NCBI RefSeq assembly: GCF_003892345.1
Contig: NZ_RRUE01000001.1
Span: forward strand, 1,628,078-1,692,077
DNA length: 64,000 nt
DNA from: Lautropia dentalis
Lineage (GTDB): Bacteria > Pseudomonadota > Gammaproteobacteria > Burkholderiales > Burkholderiaceae_E
Reading direction: 5' to 3'
Part shown: positions 44,149 to 53,725 of the stretch, in pieces
Numbering within the stretch: position 1 is the first letter of the stretch
How the letters are laid out: each line of letters opens with the position of its first letter
Position numbers and translations under genes: made by a program
The notes under the pieces: generated by a model
Databases searched by the model: none
Told to the model about the DNA's origin: nothing
Seen by the model: only the letters and a program-made list of their open reading frames with translations

Positions 44149-47052
44149 ATGTCGCAGCCTTCCGCTTCCTCCCCGCGCATTTCGTCCCTTCGCCTGTCCT
44201 GGCTGTTGCTGTGGCGGGATTTTCGGGCGCGTGAACTGAATCTGCTGCTGATGGCGCTGCTGGTGGCCGTGGCCGCCGTCACCACCGTCGGATTCTTTGT
44301 CGATCGCCTCGATCGTGCGCTCAACGAGCAGGCATTGCACCTGCTGGGGGCCGATCTGGTGGTACGTGCCGACCGCCCCGTCCCGGAAGCCTGGGCGCAG
44401 CGTGCCACGGCGTCCGGCCTGCAGGTGGCGCACACCGTGTCCTTCCCCAGCATGGCCATGGCCGATCATGCGGGTCCGCAGCCCCATGCCGGCCCGCAGG
44501 ACCGGGGTGATGCCTCCGACCCCGACCTCAACGCTGATGAGGAACTTCCACCCACCCAGCTCGCCTCGGTGCTGGCCGTCAGCCAGCGCTACCCGTTGCG
44601 TGGCGTACTGACGGTCACGCCCGACGCCGTGAATCCGGATTTCTGCACGTCGGGCGGTTCGGGGAATACGGCGGCTGGTGGGCACATGGTGGGGACGGGA
44701 GGCAAGGATGCCGTAACCCTCCATCCGGGTGATCGGCCAGCCGGCGCGACTGGGGCGGCGGCCGCGATGCAGCCGGGAACAGGATCGGGACAGACAGCAG
44801 GGTCGGAACAGAGCGCAGGACCGGGGCAGGTAGCTGGTGCTGCCGCGCAACCCGGGACCGGCAGACAGCTTGCCCCGGTGTCGCAGCCCGGAACCGGTAA
44901 AACCAGCAGTACCAGCGAAACCGGTGAAACGCTCGGCCTGCCCATCGACTGCGCTCCCGCACCCGGCACCGTCTTCGTCGACGAGGCACTGGCCCAGTCG
45001 CTCGACCTGAAGCTGGGTGAGCGCCTGACGCTGGGGAATCGCAGTTTCGTCATCAGCCGCTTCATCCTGATGGAGCCCAGCCGCGGCGCCTCCTTCGTCA
45101 ACTTTGCGCCCCGCCTGATGCTGGCGCTCGACGATCTGCCGTCTACGGGCCTGACCGGGCCCGGCAGCCGCCTGACCTACGGGCTGCTGGTGGCAGGCCC
45201 GGCCCAGGCCATGAGCGACTACCAGACCTGGCTGCGTCCGCAGCTGGGGGCCGGGCAGCATCTGGAGAACCTCGACGATGGTCGCCCCGAAATCCAGAAC
45301 ACGCTCACCCGTGCCCGCCAGTTTCTGGCCCTGGTGTCGCTGCTATCGGCGCTGATTGCCGCCGTGGCCATCGGGCTGGGTGCCCGCCGGTTTGCCGAAC
45401 GGCATCTGGACGGCTTTGCCATCCTCAAGGCCATGGGATTGTCGCAGCGGCTGCTGGCCCGGGCGCTGGGGCTGGAGATGCTCTGGCTGGCGCTGGCCGG
45501 TGGCGTGCTCGGTGTCACGCTGGGCTGGGCCGCCCATCACGCGTTGATCGGTCTGGCCCGCGTCGTGCTGGAAACCTCACTGCCGGCAGCCTCGGCCTGG
45601 CCGGCCCTGCAGGCCCTGCTGGTGGCCGTCGTGCTGGTGCTCGGCTTTGCCGCCGTGCCGGTGCTGCGCCTGTCCGGCATCACGCCCCTGCGTGTCCTGC
45701 GCCGCGATCTGGGGGCGCCGGGTCTGTCCGTCTGGCTGGTGCTGGGCGTGTCGCTGGGCGCCTTTGCCGTGCTGCTGCTCTGGCTGGTGGGGGATACGCG
45801 GCTGGCCCTGTTGGCCCTTGGGGGCTTCGTGCTGGCCGCTGTGGTCTTCGTGCTGCTGGCCATGGGGGGCGTGTGGCTGGCGTCCCGGCTGCGTCCGCGC
45901 GCGGCCCGGCCGGGCTGGGGGCTGATCCTGCGGCTGTCCCTCACCGGCTGGTCCCGGCGCCTGTCGATGACCGCCGTGCAGATCGTGGCGCTGACGGTCG
46001 GCCTGATGGCGTTGCTGCTGCTCACCGTCATTCGCAACGACCTGCTGGCCGCGTGGCAGCAGGCCGCACCGCCCGACGCTCCCAACCGTTTCGTCATCAA
46101 CATCCAGCCCGACCAGCAGCAGACGGTGCACCAGATCCTCGATGAAGCGGGTCTGGGACCGGTGACGCTGTATCCGATGGTACGGGGCCGCCTGGTGGCC
46201 ATCAATGACCGCCCCGTACGTCCCGAGGACTACCCCGAGGACCGTGCCCGTCGCCTGGTGGACCGCGAGTTCAACCTGTCCTATGCCAGCCAGCTGCCGG
46301 CCCACAACCAGCAGGCGCGGGGGCGGTGGATCGACCCCGAGGCCGCGGAAGTGTCGGCCGAGACCGGCATCATGGACACACTCGGCCTGTCCCTGGGAGA
46401 CCGGTTGTGCTTCGATGTCGGCGGCCAGACATCCGAAATGACGCTGGTCGGTGCCCGTGAGCTGAAATGGGACTCCATGCAGGTGAACTTCTTCATGATC
46501 GGCTCGCCGGCCGTGCTGGCCAGCCAGCCGCAGAACCTGATCACGGCCTTCCATGTGCCGGCCGGGAAGGAGGGCGTGGTGCGACGCCTGTCGGCTGCCA
46601 TGCCCAACCTCACCATCATCGACACCGGCGTCATCGGTGCCCAGATCCAGTCGATGATCGGCCAGGTCGTCAGTGCCGTGCAGTTTCTCTTCCTGTTCAC
46701 CGTGGCGGCTGGCTGTGTGGTGCTCTATGCCGCCATGGGCAGCCTGCGCGACGAGCGTGTGGCCGAAGTGGCCCTGATGCGTGCACTGGGCGCGTCCCGC
46801 CGGCAGCTGGGACTGGCGCAGCTGGTCGAACTGTCGGCCACTGGCCTGCTAGCCGGCCTGATGGGGGCAGCGGGGGCCACCGTCATGGGCTGGCAGCTTG
46901 CCCGGCAGGTGTTCGACTTTGCCTACCAGCCCAGCCCCTGGCTGCTGGCGGGCAGTATCCTGGCCAGTACCGTGTTCATCGTGCTGGCCGGCGGCTGGAA
47001 CGTCTGGCACCTGCTCGATACGCCGCCGTTGCGTGCGCTGCGGGGCAGCTGA
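44149..47052 (+). CDS. FtsX/MacB-type ABC transporter permease (YbbP-like)
   Basis: A 967-residue membrane protein with two FtsX-like permease units. It starts MSQPSASSPRISSLRLSWLL, followed by the first span (LLLMALLVAVAAVTTVGFFV). A periplasmic MacB-type domain contains VFVDEALAQSLDLKLGERLT and MEPSRGASFVNFAPRLMLAL. Clusters of three to four spans come near 400-560, and three more at the C-terminus (LFLFTVAAGCVVLYAAMGSL, then RVAEVALMRALGASRRQLGL). A Gly/Ser/Gln/Thr-rich insertion of about 100 residues (around 165-265) interrupts the first periplasmic domain. YbbP-type permeases act with an ATPase (YbbA) and often a lipase; neither is adjacent. Confidence 0.88.
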   Translation: MSQPSASSPRISSLRLSWLLLWRDFRARELNLLLMALLVAVAAVTTVGFFVDRLDRALNEQALHLLGADLVVRADRPVPEAWAQRATASGLQVAHTVSFPSMAMADHAGPQPHAGPQDRGDASDPDLNADEELPPTQLASVLAVSQRYPLRGVLTVTPDAVNPDFCTSGGSGNTAAGGHMVGTGGKDAVTLHPGDRPAGATGAAAAMQPGTGSGQTAGSEQSAGPGQVAGAAAQPGTGRQLAPVSQPGTGKTSSTSETGETLGLPIDCAPAPGTVFVDEALAQSLDLKLGERLTLGNRSFVISRFILMEPSRGASFVNFAPRLMLALDDLPSTGLTGPGSRLTYGLLVAGPAQAMSDYQTWLRPQLGAGQHLENLDDGRPEIQNTLTRARQFLALVSLLSALIAAVAIGLGARRFAERHLDGFAILKAMGLSQRLLARALGLEMLWLALAGGVLGVTLGWAAHHALIGLARVVLETSLPAASAWPALQALLVAVVLVLGFAAVPVLRLSGITPLRVLRRDLGAPGLSVWLVLGVSLGAFAVLLLWLVGDTRLALLALGGFVLAAVVFVLLAMGGVWLASRLRPRAARPGWGLILRLSLTGWSRRLSMTAVQIVALTVGLMALLLLTVIRNDLLAAWQQAAPPDAPNRFVINIQPDQQQTVHQILDEAGLGPVTLYPMVRGRLVAINDRPVRPEDYPEDRARRLVDREFNLSYASQLPAHNQQARGRWIDPEAAEVSAETGIMDTLGLSLGDRLCFDVGGQTSEMTLVGARELKWDSMQVNFFMIGSPAVLASQPQNLITAFHVPAGKEGVVRRLSAAMPNLTIIDTGVIGAQIQSMIGQVVSAVQFLFLFTVAAGCVVLYAAMGSLRDERVAEVALMRALGASRRQLGLAQLVELSATGLLAGLMGAAGATVMGWQLARQVFDFAYQPSPWLLAGSILASTVFIVLAGGWNVWHLLDTPPLRALRGS

Positions 47053-47354
47053 GAGCGGGGCAGGGCTGGCAGTGTTCGGATTCGAGGCAAGTGCAGGGAC
47101 GGGCGAGACCATCATGACACGCTTCACGCCCGTTTCATGCCGGGGCGGCCGGCGCCACACGCGTTCCACGGCATTTCATAGGTATGAATGAGTTTTCATA
47201 TTACAAAATCGTGCTTGCCGCTTCCTGGGACCAAAACGGTGAGCCGCCCCAATAACCTACTTTCCGTGCGGGTAATCCCCGAAGATTCGAGGTGGGTTTT
47301 CTGGGGCAGAATGGAGGACATGTCCAACACCCCCAGAACAAAGGAGACAGACCC
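47053..47354. other. 302-bp upstream region of aceA
   Basis: It holds an operator-like cluster (47175-47200) and a possible weak repeat-family trace (CATCATGACACGCTTCACGC, about 47111). A long frame through 47292 into aceA is probably not coding because a better start with AAGGAG lies at 47355. Confidence 0.5.
47175..47200. promoter_or_regulatory. Candidate operator upstream of aceA
   Basis: TTCATA-GG-TATGAA, then TGAGTT-TTCATA: three alternating copies of a 6-bp half-site, 155 bp before the aceA ATG. The first two form a perfect palindrome, CATTTCATAGGTATGAATG. The binding protein is unknown. Confidence 0.45.
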
Positions 47355-48647
<1,293 letters not shown>

Positions 48648-49515
48648 TGCCGGCCTGACAGCCTGACTGACCGTGCAGGCCGTCGGCTGCACGGACCATG
48701 CAGCAACCGTGCCGGGCTGTCGGGCATGTTCATGGGCAACCGTCCGGCGGAGCGGATGTATTTCCTGCCGGGGGCATCTATCCGTCCCCGCATTCGCTCC
48801 GCCGGCTGGTTGCCATGACATCTTCTATCCCGTTCGGATCCCTGTCAGCATCAGCGCAGGATCCCGCCAGAAATACACGGTGTTTACGCTGAGCACGCGG
48901 TCGAAGCTCGCATCGGCCAGCGGTAGCCGGCCGCCGTCATACAGAACATAGCTTGCGAGCCCCGCCCCTATGAAGGGCGCATTGAACCGGTTGGGAGCCT
49001 CCACCATCGTGGGGGAATTATCCAGTCCCGCGTAGCGGACTTCTTTCGCGTGCCACAGTAGACATTACATGGCCCAGCACGCATCCATTGCCGGCCCCCG
49101 GTTTTAGTACCTGCTGCTCCGGCTGCAGATCCACCTGCTTCATGCTACCGATGCCACGGGGGGCGCCGCACGCAAAAAGAAGCCTGTGCATTCTTGCACG
49201 GAAGAGGACAAATGGTACGGGCAGCAGTGGCGATTGCAGGGGGATGAGCGGCAGGCCGGCCAGTCCATATGGCCAGGCCGGATGGACTATCCGGCCGTTC
49301 ATCGGAAAGGCGCGCATCGTGAACAGGTTCCTGTGAAAGCAGCTGCCCCCACAAAAAACAGGAAAAAGGTCACGCGAGCCGCCGGAATATCGAAACCCGT
49401 GGTCAGAAAGGATAAGCCAAATGGCCTATCCATGCATGTCCATCTGGCCGATTGCCGGAAAAACGCGGAACGCTCAAGATGGCGTCACTTTCAACACGCC
49501 ACCTGGAGAAACCAA
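48648..49515. other. 868-bp gap: decayed region between aceA and pilus locus
   Basis: No intact gene. It holds a hairpin after aceA (CCGTGCAG/CTGCACGG, 48671-48694, without a T-run), a frameshifted methyltransferase remnant on the minus strand, and the unassigned leader of the Flp-like pilin gene. Base composition drops locally compared with the flanks. Confidence 0.6.
48825..49190 (-). pseudogene. Remnant of a class I SAM-dependent methyltransferase
   Basis: Two reading frames on the minus strand together spell a type 11 methyltransferase. The first (49190 down to about 49040) gives RGIGSMKQVDLQPEQQVLKP and GAGNGCVLGHV, where the E-X-G-X-G motif appears as KPGAGNG. After a frameshift near 49035-49045 the second reads VRYAGLDNSPTMVEAPNRFN, DGGRLPLADASFDRVLSVNT and VYFWRDPALMLTGIRTG, then stops before the usual RVLRPGG. 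It lacks the C-terminal third and has a disrupted frame, so it is decayed. Family assignment rests on these motifs. Confidence 0.75.
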
Positions 49516-49902
49516 ATGGCACACGCAGTAAAAACCCCCGTTTTTTCCTTCAACACCATCAAGGCCGAGGCCACCCAAACCATGAACACCAAAAACGCCG
49601 CTTCCTCTTCCATCAACGCCGCCGCCGACATGGCTGCGCAACGCAAGACCTCCCGCCGCAAGTCGCTGGGCCAGGGCATGACCGAATACATCGTGATCGT
49701 TGCCCTCGTGGGCGTGGCGGCGATCGGGACGTATTCGTTCCTGGGTGGCGCGATCCGCTCCAGCACGGCGGGTATTGCTCATGAAATTGCTGGTGAGGAT
49801 GCCAAAACGTCGATCGATGCGGCGAAAGCGGCTGCAGAAAATGCGCTCAGCCAGGCGGGCACGAAGAAAACCCTGAACAACTACAACGGCGGCAATCACT
49901 GA
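49516..49902 (+). CDS. Flp-like (Tad) pilin
   Basis: A 128-residue prepilin. The leader is long and Ala/Thr/Lys-rich (residues 1-54). The processing site is LGQG followed by MTEYIVIVALVGVAAIGTYS, with the Glu at position 3 of the mature protein as in type IVb pilins. The C-terminal 45 residues are Ala/Lys/Asp helix (DAKTSIDAAKAAAENALS). GGAG precedes the ATG at 49516. The in-frame ATG at 49582 (MNTKNAASSS) would give a shorter leader. A strong terminator follows it and it heads a Tad-type locus, which fits a major pilin made in excess. Confidence 0.83.
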   Translation: MAHAVKTPVFSFNTIKAEATQTMNTKNAASSSINAAADMAAQRKTSRRKSLGQGMTEYIVIVALVGVAAIGTYSFLGGAIRSSTAGIAHEIAGEDAKTSIDAAKAAAENALSQAGTKKTLNNYNGGNH

Positions 49903-49993
49903 TGGCACAGGCTGTGAAGTCTGTTCATCCGGGGAGTAACGCATGATGGATTCTCTGTGATTCCACGCGATGCGCCCCCCGGGCCCATCAGAC

Positions 49994-50052
49994 CCGGCTC
50001 TGGCATCGATTGCACCCCCACTGCAACGTCGAATGCCAGAGCCGATTTTTTT
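49994..50052 (+). terminator. Strong rho-independent terminator after pilin gene
   Basis: CGGCTCTGGCAT (49995-50006) pairs with ATGCCAGAGCCG (50033-50044), with inner TTGCA/TGCAA pairing, then a T7 run. It would let the pilin gene be transcribed more than the genes behind it. Confidence 0.93.
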
Positions 50053-50096
50053 CAGTGATCGTTTCCATCCACAACCATTCTTCTGGAGAAACTTCC

Positions 50097-51530
50097 ATGA
50101 AGCCGAGGTTCAGGCATGCCCATCCACCCGCACACCGGCAGAAGGGCCAGGCGCTGGTGCTGGGCATGTTCATTCTGGTCATCGTGGCCATGCTGACCTT
50201 CTTTCAGTTTTCGACAGGGCAGGTCACGACCGCGCGCATGCGGCTGGTCAACGCAACCGATGCAGCCGCCTACAGCGCTGGTCTCTGGCGGGCGCGCGTC
50301 TTCAATTACTACGCCTACAGCAACCGGGCCATCATCTTCAATGAGGTGGCCATTGCGCAGACTGCGACGCTGTTGTCGTATACGGGGTTTCTCACGCAGG
50401 TGGTGAAGACTGTTGACAACAAAACCTGGTGGATTCCGTACTGGGGTCAGTTCATCAAAGAGGTCAGTGAGATGGCCGAGGCGGCCAATCAGGCGCTCCA
50501 GTTGATCAGCAGCGTCGAAGTGGGCGCAAGGGGGCTGTACGTCAAGGCATTATCAGCAGGACAGACCGCGATGAATGCCACGACCAATGGCTGGTTCATG
50601 ACGCAGCTGGCCACCGAGGTCATGAACAAGGCGGACGCCTCATTTCACGCGTTTGTGCCAGAACCCAATGAAAGACTTAGCGTTCAGCGCAAGGGAGATG
50701 ACCGGGGCAGGCTGCGCGAGGTGGTGACGGGTTCGCTCGATGATTACTCGAAGAACCGTTCCAGTACGTTGAATCTTTTCAATATGCTCCGGGTGGAATG
50801 GCGAGGGCAGACCGAGATGATTCGGGATCACGAAGCGTCTATGGACCGCTGGCAGGCATATGACACCCTTTCCATTCATGAAAGAAAGCACGGACTGTTT
50901 GGAGGAATGCGGGAGCGTAAACCGATTGGCTGGAGCGGTGTTGAACTGGCCGCCAATCCCAAGAATGGCATGGACGCCCTGCAGGGCTGGACATGGACTG
51001 AAGAAGGCCGTCCAGTATGGCAACCCGCTTCCAATGCGAGCGGCGAGAAAACCACCAATGCCAGGGCATACCGCGAGATTTCGCGCTCACGGTTCTGGTC
51101 TTCCCGTGCGTACTCAGGCCTTCCGGGCGTGCGGGAACTGAACCTCTCCCGGGATGCGCTGAACGCAGAGGCTGGGAGATTCCCGACCGACAGCGTGGTG
51201 GTGATCGGTGCAATCAGAAAGAACAACACCATCAACACCGCCGATCAGGCGAAGATCGGTGCAGGACGGCTGAAACTCAAGGACAACTTTGCGGACATGC
51301 CAGCCCTGCGGGCGACGAACCTGGGCCACGCATCCATGGTTGCCGTCTCCCGTTCACGGATCTATTTTCGTCGGCCTCCGGGTGCCGACAGCCGCCTCGA
51401 GTATGCCAGCATGTACAGCCCGTACTGGCAGGTTCGGCTGGATGAGGTAAGTGATGCCGAACGCGCCGATGCGATTGCAACGGGCGGACATGGCGGTGCA
51501 GCCCTTCGTGTACTCAACGGAGCGTCCTGA
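50097..51530 (+). CDS. TadG-like pilus-assembly protein
   Basis: A 477-residue protein anchored by an N-terminal hydrophobic segment, RQKGQALVLGMFILVIVAML, the TadE/TadG-like Gly-Gln prepilin-type start. It continues with the amphipathic region TGQVTTARMRLVNATDAAAY and YYAYSNRAIIFNEVAIAQTA. The remaining 350 residues lie in the periplasm. The DNA here is less GC-rich and uses more AT-ending codons than the nuo genes. GGAGAAAC precedes the ATG at 50097. TadG homologues are thought to help pilus biogenesis at the membrane. No von Willebrand domain is obvious. Confidence 0.78.
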   Translation: MKPRFRHAHPPAHRQKGQALVLGMFILVIVAMLTFFQFSTGQVTTARMRLVNATDAAAYSAGLWRARVFNYYAYSNRAIIFNEVAIAQTATLLSYTGFLTQVVKTVDNKTWWIPYWGQFIKEVSEMAEAANQALQLISSVEVGARGLYVKALSAGQTAMNATTNGWFMTQLATEVMNKADASFHAFVPEPNERLSVQRKGDDRGRLREVVTGSLDDYSKNRSSTLNLFNMLRVEWRGQTEMIRDHEASMDRWQAYDTLSIHERKHGLFGGMRERKPIGWSGVELAANPKNGMDALQGWTWTEEGRPVWQPASNASGEKTTNARAYREISRSRFWSSRAYSGLPGVRELNLSRDALNAEAGRFPTDSVVVIGAIRKNNTINTADQAKIGAGRLKLKDNFADMPALRATNLGHASMVAVSRSRIYFRRPPGADSRLEYASMYSPYWQVRLDEVSDAERADAIATGGHGGAALRVLNGAS

Positions 51531-51531
51531 C

Positions 51532-52545
51532 ATGAACGCCTCACGCATGTGTAAACCCGGCACCCTGCAGGATGGCCAGGCCCTTGCCGAAACGCTCGTC
51601 ATTGCCTCGTTCGTGCTCGTGCCCTTCATCATTGCAGTGCCGATGCTTGCCAAGTACCAGAGCATTCGGCAGGCCACCGAAGCCTCTGCCCGGACGGCGG
51701 CATTCGAATGTACCGTTCGTATCGAGGACTGTCATCAGGACGCGGCCACCGGGGAGGTGGCCGACCAGATCCGGCGTCGTCACTTCAGTCAGGCGCATAT
51801 TTCCATCCGTTCGGATGAAGCGCCAGAGGATGGGCAGCTTGCCACGGAATCCAACCGTTTCTGGGTCGACCGAAAGGGCAAGTCCCTGCTGGACAGCTAT
51901 GGCGATGTTGCGCTCAATATCACCCAGGAGCGCTTCAATGCCATCGCCAATCCCGGCAACCGTCTTGTCAACAATCTTGTGACTGCGGCCGACACGCTGG
52001 CAGGACCTTCCCGGTTCGGGCTTGAATTGAAGCGTGGCCTGTTCACTGCACAGGTCCAGAGCCGCGTTCCGTTGGACAGCTGGTGGGCTGACGCAGTTCC
52101 GGGGCGTGCCGATGAACCGCTCGTGTTCAGCAGCAGCCTCGCCGTGGTTGCCGACAGCTGGAATGCGAGCAGCAGCAAGGGTGATGAGGTACGAAGCGTT
52201 GCCTCGCGTGTTGCGAAGGGGCGCCGGCTGATGCCCTGGGATGCGATGGTCCGGCTGGCCCGACTGGGCAAGACGGATGGCGTGGGTGACGCAGTCCGCA
52301 ATGCGTCGGCCGAGCAGATGGGTAGACTGAACCGCCTGGATCTCGATACGGGCTTTGAGCTGATTCATGCACCGATCACCGCTTCGATTCATACCCTGGG
52401 ACGAGGTGATGCGCATGCCAATCCAGGCCGCCGCTTCGATTACCACCAGATCGACGTGGATGTCGTCCCCCGGGACCGCCTTGAAGGTCAGCAGCGGCCC
52501 GCGTCGCGTCCCGCCACACGTGATGGCCGAACGGCCAATCCCTGA
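51532..52545 (+). CDS. TadE-like membrane-anchored protein
   Basis: A 337-residue protein. The N-terminal segment DGQALAETLVIASFVLVPFI and IAVPMLAKYQSIRQATEASA is the TadE-like pseudopilin start (Gly-Gln, Glu at +5). The rest is periplasmic, with Asp/Arg-rich regions and no cysteine pairs of note besides the early ones. It starts one base after the TadG-like stop (TGACATG). It probably acts as a minor pilin or pilus-assembly factor. Confidence 0.75.
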   Translation: MNASRMCKPGTLQDGQALAETLVIASFVLVPFIIAVPMLAKYQSIRQATEASARTAAFECTVRIEDCHQDAATGEVADQIRRRHFSQAHISIRSDEAPEDGQLATESNRFWVDRKGKSLLDSYGDVALNITQERFNAIANPGNRLVNNLVTAADTLAGPSRFGLELKRGLFTAQVQSRVPLDSWWADAVPGRADEPLVFSSSLAVVADSWNASSSKGDEVRSVASRVAKGRRLMPWDAMVRLARLGKTDGVGDAVRNASAEQMGRLNRLDLDTGFELIHAPITASIHTLGRGDAHANPGRRFDYHQIDVDVVPRDRLEGQQRPASRPATRDGRTANP

Positions 52546-52565
52546 TTCTCACCCGCAGGCAAATC

Positions 52566-53342
52566 ATGAAAGTCAATGATCGATCCATGTCCGGCAAGCG
52601 GCGTGTTGGCCAGCATGCACGGTATCTGGCCACCTGCATCGTGCTCTCGGGAGTGTTTCTGTCTTCGGTACAGGCACAGCCCCACTACCAGCCCCACGAA
52701 CAGATGATCATGCCCGACACCCTCGTCCCCGGTGGCCGTGTCAGCATCAGCCAGTTCACCTCCAGCATCCCGCAGGACGATCTGCTCAGGCAGTTCGAAG
52801 AAGCCTGGACCCAGCCGGATGCACCACCGCCGATGCGCAGCCAGCGGGATGGCTGGCAGGTCATCACCCATCTGGATGGCCCCGTCATCGAATCCGTGGA
52901 GCTGCGCAGGCAGGGGCCCGGTGTGCAGGGGCGTCGTGTCCGCTGGACACCGGACGAAAAGGCTGCCGGTACGCTGGCCGACGATGCACGCTGGTTCGGC
53001 AACCTGCTCCCCAAAACGGCCACGGCGCTGCCGGCCATCACCCACGTGGATGGTGGCCACCGGGTCAGCACCTTCGTGGCCACCACCGATGACAGTGTCG
53101 TGCGTCTGGACAACTGGATCGGCCGCCGGCTGGAGCGGCAGGGCTACCGGATCATCGGCGGTGGCCCGAATGCCAGCCAGACCGGCAGTGCGAACCAGGC
53201 CGGCAGCACGAAGCAGACCGGCAAGGATGGCCTGGGTGATACGCGTGCCGTGTTCTACGCGCGCGATGGCGAGGAGGTGGCCCTGACGGTTTCGAAGCAG
53301 GCCAACCGGCAGTTTGCGGTGATGCACTGGAGGCGCGCATGA
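52566..53342 (+). CDS. Exported protein of unknown family in Tad locus
   Basis: A 258-residue protein with an N-terminal signal: a basic start, then YLATCIVLSGVFLSSVQA and a likely cleavage at AQA/QP. The mature part is rich in His, Gln and Asp (QPHYQPHEQMIMPDTLVPGG) and has a Gly/Ser/Thr/Gln repeat-like tract (SQTGSANQAGSTKQTGKDG) before a short C-terminal strand (REEVALTVSKQANRQFAVMHW-type). I do not recognise the family. It lies between the TadE-like and small pilin-like genes and overlaps the next frame by 4 bp, so it is likely part of the system. Confidence 0.7.
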   Translation: MKVNDRSMSGKRRVGQHARYLATCIVLSGVFLSSVQAQPHYQPHEQMIMPDTLVPGGRVSISQFTSSIPQDDLLRQFEEAWTQPDAPPPMRSQRDGWQVITHLDGPVIESVELRRQGPGVQGRRVRWTPDEKAAGTLADDARWFGNLLPKTATALPAITHVDGGHRVSTFVATTDDSVVRLDNWIGRRLERQGYRIIGGGPNASQTGSANQAGSTKQTGKDGLGDTRAVFYARDGEEVALTVSKQANRQFAVMHWRRA

Positions 53343-53725
53343 ACCTGTCCATCTGGCCTAGGCCGAATGGGAAATGTGGACATTGTCGCATTTCCCAGCG
53401 GAGCGGCCGCGGGCATGATGTCTGCATGGAAACACAACCTTCGCTGGATGCAGATCCGGTGCGTTCCGGAGCACGGAAACATCGTGCCGGCCGACATGCC
53501 GCGGCCCGGGATTTGCGCATGACCCCGAACGTCGCGATGCGGCAATCGCGTTTCATCCGAACGTCCCGGGCAGCGCCGCGTGGGCAGGCCAGCATCGAGT
53601 ACGTGGTGATCTGCCTGGTACTCGTGCTGGCGCTGTTTCACGGTGATCCGAGCCCGATGGACCGGATGCTGTCGGCCATCCAGCACCACTATGCCCGTTT
53701 CACTTACTCCATGTCCTTGCCATGA
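53339..53725 (+). CDS. Small pilin-like (TadE-type) protein
   Basis: A 128-residue frame whose last 50 residues are the clear part: RGQASIEYVVICLVLVLALF, a pseudopilin segment with Gly-Gln and the Glu at +4, then HGDPSPMDRMLSAIQHHYAR and FTYSMSLP. The first 60 residues are Arg/His/Cys-rich and look non-coding. A palindrome (53355-53364) and an inverted repeat (53368-53397) fall there. The real start may be at 53426 (METQPS) or 53519 (MTPNVAMRQS). The stop overlaps cpaB (ATGA). Confidence 0.7.
   Translation: MNLSIWPRPNGKCGHCRISQRSGRGHDVCMETQPSLDADPVRSGARKHRAGRHAAARDLRMTPNVAMRQSRFIRTSRAAPRGQASIEYVVICLVLVLALFHGDPSPMDRMLSAIQHHYARFTYSMSLP
53355..53397. promoter_or_regulatory. Palindrome GGCCTAGGCC plus 9-bp inverted repeat
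   Basis: GGCCTAGGCC (53355-53364) is followed by TGGGAAATG (53368-53376) and CATTTCCCA (53389-53397). It contains the rare CTAG. GTGGACATTGTC lies inside, and a related motif occurs beside a second GGCCTAGGCC at 56873. Confidence 0.4.

Noticed and set aside
47292-47354. Earlier start for isocitrate lyase (MGFLGQNGG)
   Set aside because: AAGGAG is placed for the ATG at 47355 and family proteins start with that sequence.
49440-49465. Sigma-54 promoter ahead of the pilin gene (CTGGCCGATTGCC)
   Set aside because: The GG and GC pairs are not spaced by the required ten bases.
49186-49515. Extension of the Flp-like pilin frame upstream by 110 codons
   Set aside because: The extra residues are Arg/Trp/His-rich and overlap the decayed methyltransferase; GGAG favours the ATG at 49516.
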